From contig CAZBUK010000005.1 of the NCBI GenBank assembly GCA_964495085.1, forward strand, positions 1 through 64,000: 64,000 nt of DNA, in the 5' to 3' direction. The DNA is from CAZBUK01 sp964495085. Its GTDB lineage: Bacteria; Bacteroidota; Ignavibacteria; T3Sed10-11. Below are positions 36,559-46,237 of this stretch, piece after piece. The position numbers and the translations under genes were made by a program. Each line of letters opens with the position of its first letter. The stretch's first letter is position 1. Under the pieces are notes generated by a model that was not told the origin of the DNA, made no database searches, and saw only the letters and a list, made by a program, of their open reading frames with translations.

Positions 36559-36843
36559 TTAAACGTTTCTGTCGGGATCGTGTCGGTCGGAATCGATCAG
36601 AGTGTAATCCGCATATCCTCCTGCGGATTCTGGCCCGGGCTCATGTCTGTGTGTGGTATGCTTGAGACGTGTCTCTCTGTTCGGAGCGAGGACACGATAT
36701 AGCAGCCGGCCGACGATCACCAATCCGGCGGCGGCCGCCGCAAAGAGTATAAATACGAAACTCAGTGAAAATACGATGGCGAGTACGCAAAGTACCAGTA
36801 ACGGCGAAAGAGCCCCGGTGGAAGAGAATCGAAAAGAACTCAT
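36559..36843 (-). CDS. Small two-span membrane protein
   Basis: A 94-residue protein; GGAG lies five bases before the ATG. Residues 12-52 hold one or two hydrophobic spans (LLVLCVLAIVFSLSFVFILF, AAAGLVIVGRLLYRVL), and the C-terminal 40 residues are polar and His/Asp-rich (HTTHRHEPGPES...DSDRHDPDRN). It could not be tied to a family. It lies between the SpoIIE-type phosphatase gene (36 bases upstream) and thyX (15 bases downstream) and so belongs to the same operon. Confidence 0.6.
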   Translation of the reverse strand: MSSFRFSSTGALSPLLVLCVLAIVFSLSFVFILFAAAAAGLVIVGRLLYRVLAPNRETRLKHTTHRHEPGPESAGGYADYTLIDSDRHDPDRNV

Positions 36844-36879
36844 AAAGTCTCCGGTATCGTCCCTATATGGGCGATGATA

Positions 36880-38112
36880 TTATTTGACGCGCTTCACGAC
36901 GACCAGCGTTTTATCGTCCTGATATGTACCGTGGGAGCTGAACTGCATCACTTCTTCTATGACGGCTTGCACGATCTCACGCGGGTTGTTGTGAGCCTGT
37001 GAGAGGATCAGTTTCTCGAGCCGCGCCTCACCGTAAAACTCCGAATCGGCATTTGCGGCTTCCGTAATGCCGTCGCTATAGCAGACCAGCAGATCGCCCT
37101 CCCGCAGGTTTATATTTTCGGAAGAGTACTGTTGTTCAGGGGACAGCCCGAGAACCCCGCCGGTGCTTTCGAGATATCTGATTTCCTCTGTTTTAAAATT
37201 GTAGTAGATCGGGCTGTTATGCCCGGCGTTCACATAGAGACATGAACCGCTCTTGTTATCGAACAACTCCGCATAGAAAAGAGTTGCAAACCGTTCGTCC
37301 GGAAAGGTACGGGTGATCATCTTATTGATTGTACGTATGTATGCCGAAGGTTTTATCTGGTGGGCAGCACCAAGCCTGAGGGCTCCGGATATATAGAGCG
37401 CCTGAACCGCAGCGGACATACCCTTGCCGGCCGCATCTCCGACAACAACTCCGAGATGGCGGGCGTCCTCTCCGATCTCGATATAGTCGAAAAAATCGCC
37501 GCAGACATGGCGTTCGGGAATGGTGGTTCCGTAAATCTCGTAATTGCCGAATTTATACTGATGTTGAGGAAGAATGGCGTTCTGTATCTCTCGCGCACGC
37601 GCAAGTTCCAGGTGAATTACCTCGGATTCCTGCTCGAACCGTTTGCTCCGCATGAACGACGAGATGGCGGAACTGATGATGTTCAGCGTGTCGAGCAGAT
37701 CCTCGTCCAGTTTCTCCGAATTGAACGCAAGGATGTACGGGTAAAACTGTCTCCCGTTGAGACTGATCTTTTCTCCCACACCCGTCGCGGCATAGTTCTT
37801 GATACCGATAGCCCGAAGCCGGGGATTCGTTTCGATTCCCATCACCGACCGCTGTTCGGAAATCTCGTTAAAAAGCGGGTATTCATCCACAAATAAACGG
37901 AACCCGTTCTCGATCCGTTCGATATTTCCAATCTGCTTGCTGAGCTGGTATGAGTATGAACGATCGTCGAATTGCCAGACGCGGGCTCCCGTAATGTTGA
38001 TCTCTTCGTTCTTCAGAATTTCTTCGATGACGCTCTGAAAGAGTTCGTCGGTCGAGGCGTAATTATCGGGAGTGAGGTTTTCTATTGTCCGGAAAAGTTT
38101 TCGTCGGTTCAT
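36880..38112 (-). CDS. SpoIIE/RsbU-type PP2C phosphatase with GAF-like N-domain
   Basis: A 410-residue protein. The first 180 residues look like a GAF-type sensor (ELFQSVIEEILKNEEINITG...VMGIETNPRLRAIGI). A linker coiled-coil (EVIHLELARAREIQNAILPQ) leads to the PP2C domain, with VCGDFFDYIEI, VVGDAAGKGMSAAV and YSDGITEAAN holding the metal-binding Asp residues. Such proteins dephosphorylate anti-anti-sigma factors of partner-switching systems. No STAS or RsbW-type kinase gene lies in the window. The start MNRRKLFRTIEN at 38112 is the first good Met. First gene of the operon that includes thyX and the deoxynucleoside kinase. Confidence 0.9.
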   Translation of the reverse strand: MNRRKLFRTIENLTPDNYASTDELFQSVIEEILKNEEINITGARVWQFDDRSYSYQLSKQIGNIERIENGFRLFVDEYPLFNEISEQRSVMGIETNPRLRAIGIKNYAATGVGEKISLNGRQFYPYILAFNSEKLDEDLLDTLNIISSAISSFMRSKRFEQESEVIHLELARAREIQNAILPQHQYKFGNYEIYGTTIPERHVCGDFFDYIEIGEDARHLGVVVGDAAGKGMSAAVQALYISGALRLGAAHQIKPSAYIRTINKMITRTFPDERFATLFYAELFDNKSGSCLYVNAGHNSPIYYNFKTEEIRYLESTGGVLGLSPEQQYSSENINLREGDLLVCYSDGITEAANADSEFYGEARLEKLILSQAHNNPREIVQAVIEEVMQFSSHGTYQDDKTLVVVKRVK

Positions 38113-38308
38113 CGAGCCCGTTGCGGGATAGGGTAAATGGGATTCTCGTGTATCACTGTGAAATTTATGTAGTATACAAAGAGCCCTGCGGAAAGTCAAT
38201 GGAACTGTAGAAGACCATCGCGGAGTCCTGTGCAGGGAGGAGCCGTTGTCGGGTTATCTGCATAGATTGCATCTCTCGTCAGTCATGCTTATTTTCAGAT
38301 TCATGCAA

Positions 38309-38318
38309 NNNNNNNNNN
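38309..38318. other. Assembly gap (10 N)
   Basis: Ten undetermined bases between the 5' ends of the divergent SpoIIE-type and M20-type genes. True gap length unknown; a promoter or a short gene could be hidden here. Confidence 0.99.
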
Positions 38319-38354
38319 ACAGCTTGCCCTCATACTCCACGATAAAATTTGAAC

Positions 38355-39470
38355 ATGGCCGTACATCCGGATCGCATCGTTTCTGTATTCCTCGAACTCG
38401 TCGTGATCGATGCGGTCTCTTTCCATGAGGGTCCGGTCGCGGCTTTCATCAAACGAGGCGCAGGACGGTCGTTCCGATTCATCGATTGTGGTATCCCGCC
38501 GGGAGGAACCTGTCCCAATCTGCTCTGCGTGCCCCGTTCCGTCGATGTCGAAAAACCGGTATGCATCATCTGTGCGCACATGGATACGGTCGGATCGACG
38601 AAGGATCTCAACCCGGTTGTCGAAGCGGGACGGATACATACCGGCGGAAAGACGATTTTAGGAGCGGATAACCGTGCTGGTGTTGCCGCGCTTTTATTCG
38701 CGATGCGTGAAATCGATGAGAACCGGCTGAATCCGGCAAATTGCGTTTTTCTCTTCACGGCAGCCGAGGAGACAGGGACAATGGGATCGAAGAATGTGGA
38801 ATGGAGTTCAATCCCCGGCGCCGCCTCCGCGCTTGTCTTCGATTGTTCGAAGAGGCCGGGTGTTTTCATTCAACACTGCTATGGGTGCGTCGGATTTACG
38901 GTCGCGATCAGAGGGAGGGCCGCACATGCAGGGATTCATCCTGAATCGGGAATTAACGCGATCGCTATAGCCTCGGATATTATACACCGGCTCCCACAGG
39001 GCAGGCTCCCCGACGGTGTGTTGATGAACATCGGTATGATCCAGGGAGGCGAAGCCACCAATGTGGTTCCGCCTGCCGTGGTCTTTCGGGGAGAGGTCAG
39101 GGGTCCCGACCGGGAGACGATAGAGTACCGTTTGCAGCGTATCCGGGAAACGGTCGCCGAAGCAGCGAAGGATCGGGGGGCAACATCGGAAATAACGACG
39201 GCTGAATCGTTCGTGCCGTTCGTTGTCGAGGAAGCCCTGCCGGTTTACCGGGAGGCCGTACGTATACTTCAGAGAGCCGGTCTGAAACCGGAGCCGATTG
39301 TTTATACGGGAGGCAGCGACGCGAATTCCTTCAACGAACGGGGTATACCTGCTATAAATTTCGGTATAGGCGCACAACAGCCTCATAGTGTCGACGAATT
39401 TATCCTCATAGAGGATCTTTTGAAATCGGCGGAGATGGTCATGTATGCCGCTGAGGAGACTGCACAGTAA
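38355..39470 (+). CDS. M20-family metallopeptidase, tripeptidase T (PepT)-like
   Basis: A 371-residue zinc aminopeptidase. ICAHMDTVGST (zinc His/Asp and catalytic Asp), ADNRAGVAALL (bridging Asp), FTAAEETGTMGS (catalytic Glu and zinc Glu), VFDCSKRPG (zinc Asp) and NFGIGAQQPHSVDEF (zinc His) are all present, with a dimerisation insert (HAGIHPESGINAIAIASDI). It fits the PepT-like subfamily that trims tripeptides. The ATG at 38355 is chosen. The assembly gap is 36 bases upstream, so the promoter may be incomplete. Followed by a carrier gene on the same strand after 79 bases; a joint role in peptide or amino-acid use is likely. Confidence 0.88.
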   Translation: MAVHPDRIVSVFLELVVIDAVSFHEGPVAAFIKRGAGRSFRFIDCGIPPGGTCPNLLCVPRSVDVEKPVCIICAHMDTVGSTKDLNPVVEAGRIHTGGKTILGADNRAGVAALLFAMREIDENRLNPANCVFLFTAAEETGTMGSKNVEWSSIPGAASALVFDCSKRPGVFIQHCYGCVGFTVAIRGRAAHAGIHPESGINAIAIASDIIHRLPQGRLPDGVLMNIGMIQGGEATNVVPPAVVFRGEVRGPDRETIEYRLQRIRETVAEAAKDRGATSEITTAESFVPFVVEEALPVYREAVRILQRAGLKPEPIVYTGGSDANSFNERGIPAINFGIGAQQPHSVDEFILIEDLLKSAEMVMYAAEETAQ

Positions 39471-39549
39471 TGAATCAGTCGAGGTCCGCGGCATTTTTAT
39501 ACACGATACATCCCTACCCGGCCGCGTCCGGTAAAGCAAACGGATATGC

Positions 39550-40953
39550 ATGCAATCGAAGAAAATTAAAGTTCCGAACACGCTGATTATCGTCTTCGGG
39601 GTTGCCGTTCTTACGACGATAGTGACCTGGATTATTCCGGGAGGTGAGTATGCGTATACGTTGCGCGACGGCAGAGAGGTCGCGGTTCCGGGATCCTTTC
39701 GGTATGTCGACCGTGTGCCTCAAGGAATCGGTGCGCTGCTCATGTCTCCACTCAAGGGGATGAACGAGGTTTCGTATATTATCGGCTTCGTTCTCGTTCT
39801 CGGGGGCGTTTTCTCCGTCATTGCTAAAACAGGTGCGATGGATGCCGCCATCCATGCCCTGGCCCGTGCGCATAAAAAGAAACCCGGGAGAGATAAGATC
39901 CTTATCCCGTCGGTGATGCTGCTCTTCAGTCTTGCCGGTGCAACATTCGGCATGAGCGAGGAGGTGATTCCGTTCGTTTTGCTCTTCATCCCTCTCGCAC
40001 GGAATCTCGGATACGATTCGATCACGGGCGTCGCGATGTGCTATGTCGCGGCGCACGTCGGCTTCGCCGCAGCCTTCATCAATCCTTTCACGCTCGGCAT
40101 CGCACAGGGTCTGGCCGAGCTTCCGGCGCTTTCCGGCATGGAATACCGAATACTTATCTGGCTCCTGCTCACCACATCTTCAATTTTCTATGTAATGCGA
40201 TACGCATCCAGGATTAAACGTGATCCCATGGCCAGTACGGTATATGCGCTTGATAGGGAGCATTGGAAGGACGAGGGGGCAAGCTTCGAGGAGCGAACTC
40301 AACTGACGCGCGGCCAGATCGCCGTTCTGTCGCTTCTCGCCCTCACGATCGTCGGTCTCATATTCGGCGTTCTCTGGTATTCATGGTATGTCACCGAGAT
40401 CGGAGCGCTGTTTCTGGGGTTGGGTATTTCAGCCGCCGTCGCCGGAGGTTTAAAGTTGAACGATATCGCGACTTCCTTTATCGACGGCGCCAGGGATCTC
40501 GTGGGACCCGCGCTCATCATCGGATTTGCGAGAGGAATCCTGATTATCGCACAGGACGGCGAGATCGTCGATACGATCCTTTTCTGGCTCGCACAGGTCA
40601 TTTCGATCGGACATCCGGTGCTCGCGGCTCAATGCATGTTCCTTGCGCAGACATGCATAAACTTTTTCATCCCGTCGGCAAGCGGACAGGCTGCGCTTAC
40701 GATTCCGATCATGGCTCCTCTGAGCGATCTGGTCGGAATAACCAGGCAGACCGCCGTACTCGCCTATCAGATGGGAGACGGTTTCACGAATATGATCGTT
40801 CCGACTGCTCCCGTACTTATGGGCGTACTCGGTCTCTCTAAAATTCCATGGGATGTGTGGGCCCGGTGGATATTACCCCTGCAGCTTTTTCTGCTGCTTC
40901 TCGGATTGCTTCTGCTGATTCCACCCGTACTTCTGGAGTGGGGTCCGTTCTGA
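39550..40953 (+). CDS. YfcC/ArcD-type (C4-dicarboxylate/basic amino-acid) carrier
   Basis: A 467-residue membrane protein with 11 to 12 spans. The N-terminal NTLIIVFGVAVLTTIVTWIIPGGEY, FVLVLGGVFSVIAKTGAMDAAIH, SLAGATFGMSEEVIPFVLLF and the C-terminal NFFIPSASGQAALTIPIMAP with DGFTNMIVPTAPVLMG are hallmarks of the YfcC branch of the DcuC/ArsB-type ion transporter group. Members move basic amino acids, often as antiporters with ornithine; the substrate is not certain. Follows the M20 peptidase gene. Confidence 0.88.
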   Translation: MQSKKIKVPNTLIIVFGVAVLTTIVTWIIPGGEYAYTLRDGREVAVPGSFRYVDRVPQGIGALLMSPLKGMNEVSYIIGFVLVLGGVFSVIAKTGAMDAAIHALARAHKKKPGRDKILIPSVMLLFSLAGATFGMSEEVIPFVLLFIPLARNLGYDSITGVAMCYVAAHVGFAAAFINPFTLGIAQGLAELPALSGMEYRILIWLLLTTSSIFYVMRYASRIKRDPMASTVYALDREHWKDEGASFEERTQLTRGQIAVLSLLALTIVGLIFGVLWYSWYVTEIGALFLGLGISAAVAGGLKLNDIATSFIDGARDLVGPALIIGFARGILIIAQDGEIVDTILFWLAQVISIGHPVLAAQCMFLAQTCINFFIPSASGQAALTIPIMAPLSDLVGITRQTAVLAYQMGDGFTNMIVPTAPVLMGVLGLSKIPWDVWARWILPLQLFLLLLGLLLLIPPVLLEWGPF

Positions 40954-41106
40954 ACTGCTGCTGCGGTAGGAGGAGCCTGCGGACGGACGTCGCTACTCAG
41001 TAATTTATTACATTAAATAGACCACACCTGTCGCGGCTTTACCTGCAGCTATAACTCTTTGTATTTGATTATCTTTTCCTAACATCAAACGCACGAGGAT
41101 AATATT

Positions 41107-42179
41107 ATGAGTTATTCGAATACCGGGACGCGCAGGCGCGATTTTCTCCGAAAAGGGGTATTTGCGGGGCTTGCAGGAATTCTCGGGATAAAGCTGACCC
41201 CGGATTTAAGCGGGGCTCCTGCGATTAAAACGAACGGGGCAAAGCCGGTGGCGATCGCGAGCAGAAACGGTCTAGCTGCCGTAGAGAAAGCGTACGAGAT
41301 CATTGCCCAGGGCAGGGCGGCGACTGCGTAGACGCAGCCGTAGCCGGCGTGACCATTAACGAAGACGATCCGGAAGATACCTCGGTCGGTTACGGCGGAT
41401 TGCCCAACGAGCGGGGAATCGTAGAACTCGATGCCTCCGTTATGCACGGCCTTACCCACCGCGCCGGGGCTGTTGCGGCTCTTCGTAATATCCGTAACCC
41501 GTCTCGGGTGGCGAAGCTCGTGCTCGAACGCACAACACGGGTTTTAATTGTCGGGGAGGGTGCCCTGCATTTCGCCCGGATGTACGGATTTCAGGAAGAA
41601 AACCTGCTTACCGAGAGGTCGAGAAAATTATGGCAGTATTGGATCGAAAACAAGAGTAAGTTCGACGACTACATCACGCCGGAGGGCGAATCGATTCCCG
41701 ACGAACTTCGCAATTATATCGACATGGGCGGGACGATAAATCTCAATGTACTCGATACTAAAGGAAACATGGGAGGATGCACCACAACAAGCGGCCTGGC
41801 ATTTAAAATTCCCGGCCGCGTCGGCGATTCTCCGATCATCGGAGCCGGTCTCTATATCGATAATCATTTCGGAGCGGCAGGCTCAACGGGACGCGGCGAG
41901 GCTAACCTGCAGACATGTGCAAGCTACCAGGTCGTCGAAGAGATGGGCAGAGGACAATCGCCGACTGATGCATGTATTTCGGTCTGTAGGCGCATCATTG
42001 AAAGGACCAGGATGCCGTATCTGTGGCGGGGCGATAAACCCACATTCAATGTAAATTTTTATGCGATTAGTGCAACCGGTCGGACCGGTGCGGCATCTAT
42101 ATTCAGTGGACAATCCTTCGCGGTTTGCGATGAAAACGGCGCAAGATTGGTCGATAACGCATATATTTTCGAGAGATAA
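41107..42179 (+). pseudogene. N4-(beta-N-acetylglucosaminyl)-L-asparaginase, frameshifted by a 5-base duplication
   Basis: The N-terminal part (41107-41331) has a Tat signal (RRRDFLRKGVFAGLAGILG) and SRNGLAAVEKAYEIIAQG, then runs into a stop. The family sequence goes on in another frame with GGDCVDAAVAGVTINEDDPE and continues to 42179. The shift is explained by a tandem duplication CAGGG-CAGGG near 41310-41319; removing one unit restores AQGGDCVDA. The autocatalytic D-T site (NVLDTKGNMGGCTTTSG) and the GDSPIIGAGLY and GRGE motifs are intact, so the gene looks newly inactivated or is turned on and off by slippage. The enzyme cleaves the GlcNAc-Asn bond of glycoproteins; the Tat signal indicates periplasmic action. 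Confidence 0.8.
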
Positions 42180-42393
42180 TGCAATCCCTCCGACCCCCTC
42201 GAAACATATTGCTTTTGATTCCGTAGAGAAGGGATAAGCGGATTCTCCGTTGCAAATGTAGATCAAACGGATACCCCGTGAAATAGGCGGTTAGAATATT
42301 CCATAGACCGGATCTCGGTCAAAATACCGGATCCGAAACGATCCGAAAACCGAACATTAAACGGCTTCCCCTGCGAGGTCGCCGAATGAACCG

Positions 42394-44874
42394 ATGATAA
42401 AGCTCACCATTGTCACCGCGATATTCGCAGTTTGTATCCACGCTGCATATTCCCAGGAATCTTCGCTTGTCGTGCATGCGACCCGGATAACCGATCCGCC
42501 TGCCATAGACGGCAGGGTGGATGAAGAGGTTTGGAATCTAGCCCCGGTTATCGATGCGTTCATTCAACGGGATCCGGACGACGGGCAACCTGCGACCGAA
42601 CGGACCGAACTCCGCATTCTTTACGACGAAAGATCTCTCTACATTTCGTTTATCTGCTACGACGATGAACCCGAAAAAATAATCAGCAGACTTACCCGTC
42701 GCGACAGAAGGGTATCTTCGGATTACGTTGCCATCGCTATCGACAGCTATTTCGATCGCAGGACCGCATATCTTTTTGAGGTAAATGCCGCCGGGGTCAA
42801 ACGCGATCTGCTGATGCTCGAAGACGGGGACCGGGAGGACGTTAACTGGGACGGACTCTGGGATGCCGCCGTCGCTATGCACGAGAACGGTTGGAGTGCG
42901 GAATTCCGGATACCGTTTCAGACGCTCCGGTTTTCGAATTCGAGTGAACAGATCTGGGGATTCAATGCGGCTCGTCAGATAGAACGAAAAAACGAGTTCG
43001 CACTCTGGGCACCGCTGCCCCAGAGTTCACGCAGCGTTGTCTCGCGATTCGGTACGTTGAGAGGTATTTACGGCGTAAGACCGTCGCGTGCGATATTGCT
43101 TAAACCCTATATACTGGCTGGTGCGACCCGCTGGCCTTCAAACCAGATACCCGCACCGGTAACGCAGATCGATCCGAATCTGAACGTCGGACTCGATCTT
43201 GAGTACGGACTGTCGAATAACAGCACCCTGAACCTTACGATCAATCCCGACTTCGGCCAGGTCGAATTGGACGAGGTTATTCTGAATCTGACCGCGTTTG
43301 AAACATTCTATCCGGAGCGAAGACCGTTCTTTATCGAAGGGATATCTCTCTTTCGAACCGTCGGCGCCCTCGGCGACGGACTTTTACGGACACATATGTT
43401 CTATACCCGGCGCATCGGCGACCGGCCGGTGAATTTTTTCGCGCTACCCGAATCGGTCGATCCGAATGATTGGCAGCTGAGAAAAAACCCCGCTGCAGTT
43501 CCGATTCTCGGCGCGGCAAAGGTGAGCGGTAAAACCGACGGGGGTCTCGGATACGGCCTTCTCCACGCAACGACCGGAAGAACATACAAAGTTCTGAGCA
43601 AACCGTTCGAGGACGATATCCGGTATCTTACCCAGAGTATGACCAATTATTCCGTCGGCAGAGTGCAATATGAATTGCCGGGGGGAGGATCGTACATCGG
43701 CGGCATAGCAACATCCGTCATCAGAGAGAACGGGGAAACAGGACGCGCTTTCTCCGGCGGTATCGACTGGCAGTATAATATCAACGATTACGCGTTCACT
43801 ACCGACGGGTTGATTTCATTTACGCATCGTGCTACACCGAAGGGAGACCAAGTAGGATATCATGGGCAGTTACGACTCGGCTCTCAGAGCAACGATCATC
43901 TCAACGGGATGGCAGGAATGAATATTTACTCGCGCGATTTTAACCCGAACGACATCGGATTCAATTCATACAATAACTTCGCAATCTATTACGTGTGGGT
44001 GCAGCTCAGGCACCTGGAACCTTTCGGGATCGTGCGGCGGATAAACTTTTCTCAATTCAATTTTTATTCACATCTTCTGGAACCGCACTATACCTTTCTT
44101 CGCGGCATAGAACCCTATCTCGGCATCACCTGGATGAATTACTGGTATACCGAGACCGGTGCAAATATTACCGCTTCGGGTTACAATCCTTTCGAATCGA
44201 GAGGTATGGGCGTCTATCATGTACCGCACGAAGTTAATTGGTGGTTCTACTCGAGCTCCGATAGCCGAAAACCGGTCGTCATTGCAGTCAACGGAGGTTT
44301 GTTGAGTACCGGAACGGGGGGATGGATGCGCCGCATCGGACTTCCCGTTACCGTAAAGGCGGGCGATCGGACCGAATTAACCGTGTCGCCGAGTTATCGG
44401 AACTCGGAGAATTTTACCGGATGGGTGAATAATGTTGAAGGTCTGATCGACGACGGCAAAACAACGTCAGTATTCGGTAGCCGCGACGTGGAGCAGATCA
44501 GTACCATTTTCCGGATGACGCATACGTTTACGACGGATCTCAATATCCAGGCCTATATCCAGTATTTCTGGGCACGCGGTACCTATCAACGGTTCTTCTC
44601 GCTCAATGACGACGGGAGTCTGTCGCCGCTCGAGAATGGGTACGATAAAACACAATACAGAAATCCCGACTTTAACCAGAGCTCGCTGAATCTCAATTTC
44701 ATTCTCAGATACGAATACCTTCCCGGTTCAACGCTGTTTCTCGTCTGGACCCATTCGAGAGCCGAATGGCTCACAGACTATAATGTCGGTCCGGCCACAT
44801 TTCTTAACCGTACCTTGAACAGCCCCTCGACAAATGTCCTGATGTTGAAATGCACGTATACATTCGGCATCTAA
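42394..44874 (+). CDS. DUF5916 outer-membrane protein with N-terminal CBM9-like domain
   Basis: An 826-residue exported protein (signal peptide 1-20, ending AAYSQ). Residues about 25-220 form a CBM9-like sandwich (PPAIDGRVDEEVWNLAPVI, TERTELRILYDERSLYISF, WSAEFRIPFQTLRFS). The rest is DUF5916 (about residues 230-826), with NPDFGQVELDEVILNLTAFE, YPERRPFFIEG and repeated aromatic strands ending in FGI, predicted to be a large outer-membrane barrel. Common in Bacteroidota and Acidobacteria; function unknown, perhaps carbohydrate binding or uptake. It stands alone, 214 bases after the asparaginase. Confidence 0.88.
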   Translation: MIKLTIVTAIFAVCIHAAYSQESSLVVHATRITDPPAIDGRVDEEVWNLAPVIDAFIQRDPDDGQPATERTELRILYDERSLYISFICYDDEPEKIISRLTRRDRRVSSDYVAIAIDSYFDRRTAYLFEVNAAGVKRDLLMLEDGDREDVNWDGLWDAAVAMHENGWSAEFRIPFQTLRFSNSSEQIWGFNAARQIERKNEFALWAPLPQSSRSVVSRFGTLRGIYGVRPSRAILLKPYILAGATRWPSNQIPAPVTQIDPNLNVGLDLEYGLSNNSTLNLTINPDFGQVELDEVILNLTAFETFYPERRPFFIEGISLFRTVGALGDGLLRTHMFYTRRIGDRPVNFFALPESVDPNDWQLRKNPAAVPILGAAKVSGKTDGGLGYGLLHATTGRTYKVLSKPFEDDIRYLTQSMTNYSVGRVQYELPGGGSYIGGIATSVIRENGETGRAFSGGIDWQYNINDYAFTTDGLISFTHRATPKGDQVGYHGQLRLGSQSNDHLNGMAGMNIYSRDFNPNDIGFNSYNNFAIYYVWVQLRHLEPFGIVRRINFSQFNFYSHLLEPHYTFLRGIEPYLGITWMNYWYTETGANITASGYNPFESRGMGVYHVPHEVNWWFYSSSDSRKPVVIAVNGGLLSTGTGGWMRRIGLPVTVKAGDRTELTVSPSYRNSENFTGWVNNVEGLIDDGKTTSVFGSRDVEQISTIFRMTHTFTTDLNIQAYIQYFWARGTYQRFFSLNDDGSLSPLENGYDKTQYRNPDFNQSSLNLNFILRYEYLPGSTLFLVWTHSRAEWLTDYNVGPATFLNRTLNSPSTNVLMLKCTYTFGI

Positions 44875-45091
44875 CTTCGCGTTGAAAATGAGAGCTTTTT
44901 TCCGTAACATCATCGGAATAAATATACCGGAGATGTCGGAATCCCGCAGAGCCACAGCATCATCCTCAACGCTCCGGATCTGAATTCCGGCATCGATGTA
45001 CCGGGATCTCCGGGTCGCAGGTAGATCCTTCCGGGTCCGTTCAATTTTCAATGTTCCGAATATTCTCATTTTTGAACTATAAAAACTATAC

Positions 45092-46195
45092 ATGGATACA
45101 CGTCCCGATCTATCGCGTCTCGGTTTTCATGAGTATTTCCGGGAGGCGGGCGCCGGTTATATCGAGAAGGGTTTTGAGATAGCGCGCGTAACCGCCGAGC
45201 GAAGGGAGCTCTACCGGATCAGCGTCGGCGATACGGAGATCTCCGCTGAGGTGACGGGCTCAATAATGTTCTCGGCGACTTCGCGCGCAGATTTCCCGGC
45301 GGTGGGCGATTGGGTTGCCGTAACAATTTCGGAAGACAGGAACAGAGCGGTCATACATTTTCTCCTGCCAAGGTATTCGGTTCTAAAGCGCAAAACCGCA
45401 GGTAGGAAATTCGAAGAACAAATCATTGCATCGAATATCGACCGCGTCTTTATCGTACATGGATTCGATGCCGTTTTTAACGTTCGCAGACTCGAACGAT
45501 ACTTGCTGGCGGTCAAACAGAGCGGAGCCGATCCCGTATTTTTACTCAGCAAACGCGATCTCGTGCCGGCCGATGTGGTAAGCGCTTGTATGGAAAAAGT
45601 GGGTGAGATATCTTCGGAGATTCACAGCATCTCATATAACGCATTCGACCGGGACGATATCGAACGAATTCAAGCGTTTATCAAACCCGGCACGACGGCC
45701 TGCTGCATCGGTCCTTCAGGTTCCGGCAAATCCACACTCATCAATCGGCTTGCCGGCGAAGATCTCCTGTCAACCTCGGAGGTCAGATCTGAACAAGCGA
45801 AAGGAAAACATACAACTACCATGCGTCAGATGGTTCTGCTTCCCGGAGGAGGCATTCTGATCGATACGCCGGGCATGCGGGAGTTCGCCCCCTGGGATGC
45901 GGGCGAAATGCTCCTCAATGCATTCGAAGAATTGCTCGATCTCTCGACTGAATGCAGGTTCAACGATTGTACGCATATGCACGAACCGGGCTGTGCCGTC
46001 ATCCGCGCCGTCGAGGATGGTACGATAACGAGGAACCGTTACGACAGTTTTATCAAACTTGCGCGTGAGCAGGATTACCATGCTGCGATGGCGGAAAAAC
46101 AGGTTCGGCTCAAACGGAAAGAGAAAGAACGGAAATTGAGTAAGGAGCAGAAAAAGATCACGAAGCATAAGCACAGGAGTGAGGGAACGGAGTAA
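45092..46195 (+). CDS. rsgA: Ribosome small-subunit-dependent GTPase RsgA
   Basis: A 367-residue circularly permuted GTPase that works in late 30S maturation. OB-fold N-domain (about residues 30-110), then the GTPase with G4 LLSKRDL, G1 GPSGSGKST, G3 DTPGMREF, and a C-terminal zinc site with ECRFNDCTHMHEPGCAV (Cys, Cys, His, Cys). The last 30 residues are a Lys/Glu-rich tail. No clear ribosome site before the ATG. Convergent with the SRAP gene. Confidence 0.95.
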   Translation: MDTRPDLSRLGFHEYFREAGAGYIEKGFEIARVTAERRELYRISVGDTEISAEVTGSIMFSATSRADFPAVGDWVAVTISEDRNRAVIHFLLPRYSVLKRKTAGRKFEEQIIASNIDRVFIVHGFDAVFNVRRLERYLLAVKQSGADPVFLLSKRDLVPADVVSACMEKVGEISSEIHSISYNAFDRDDIERIQAFIKPGTTACCIGPSGSGKSTLINRLAGEDLLSTSEVRSEQAKGKHTTTMRQMVLLPGGGILIDTPGMREFAPWDAGEMLLNAFEELLDLSTECRFNDCTHMHEPGCAVIRAVEDGTITRNRYDSFIKLAREQDYHAAMAEKQVRLKRKEKERKLSKEQKKITKHKHRSEGTE

Positions 46196-46237
46196 TGCGG
46201 CCGCGGGCGTGCACCGGCGATTCGGCTCCGTCCGCAT

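Noticed and set aside
42499..42518. Small palindrome CCTGCCATAGACGGCAGG
   Set aside because: Falls inside the conserved PPAIDGRVDE coding motif of the DUF5916 gene, so it is explained by the protein.
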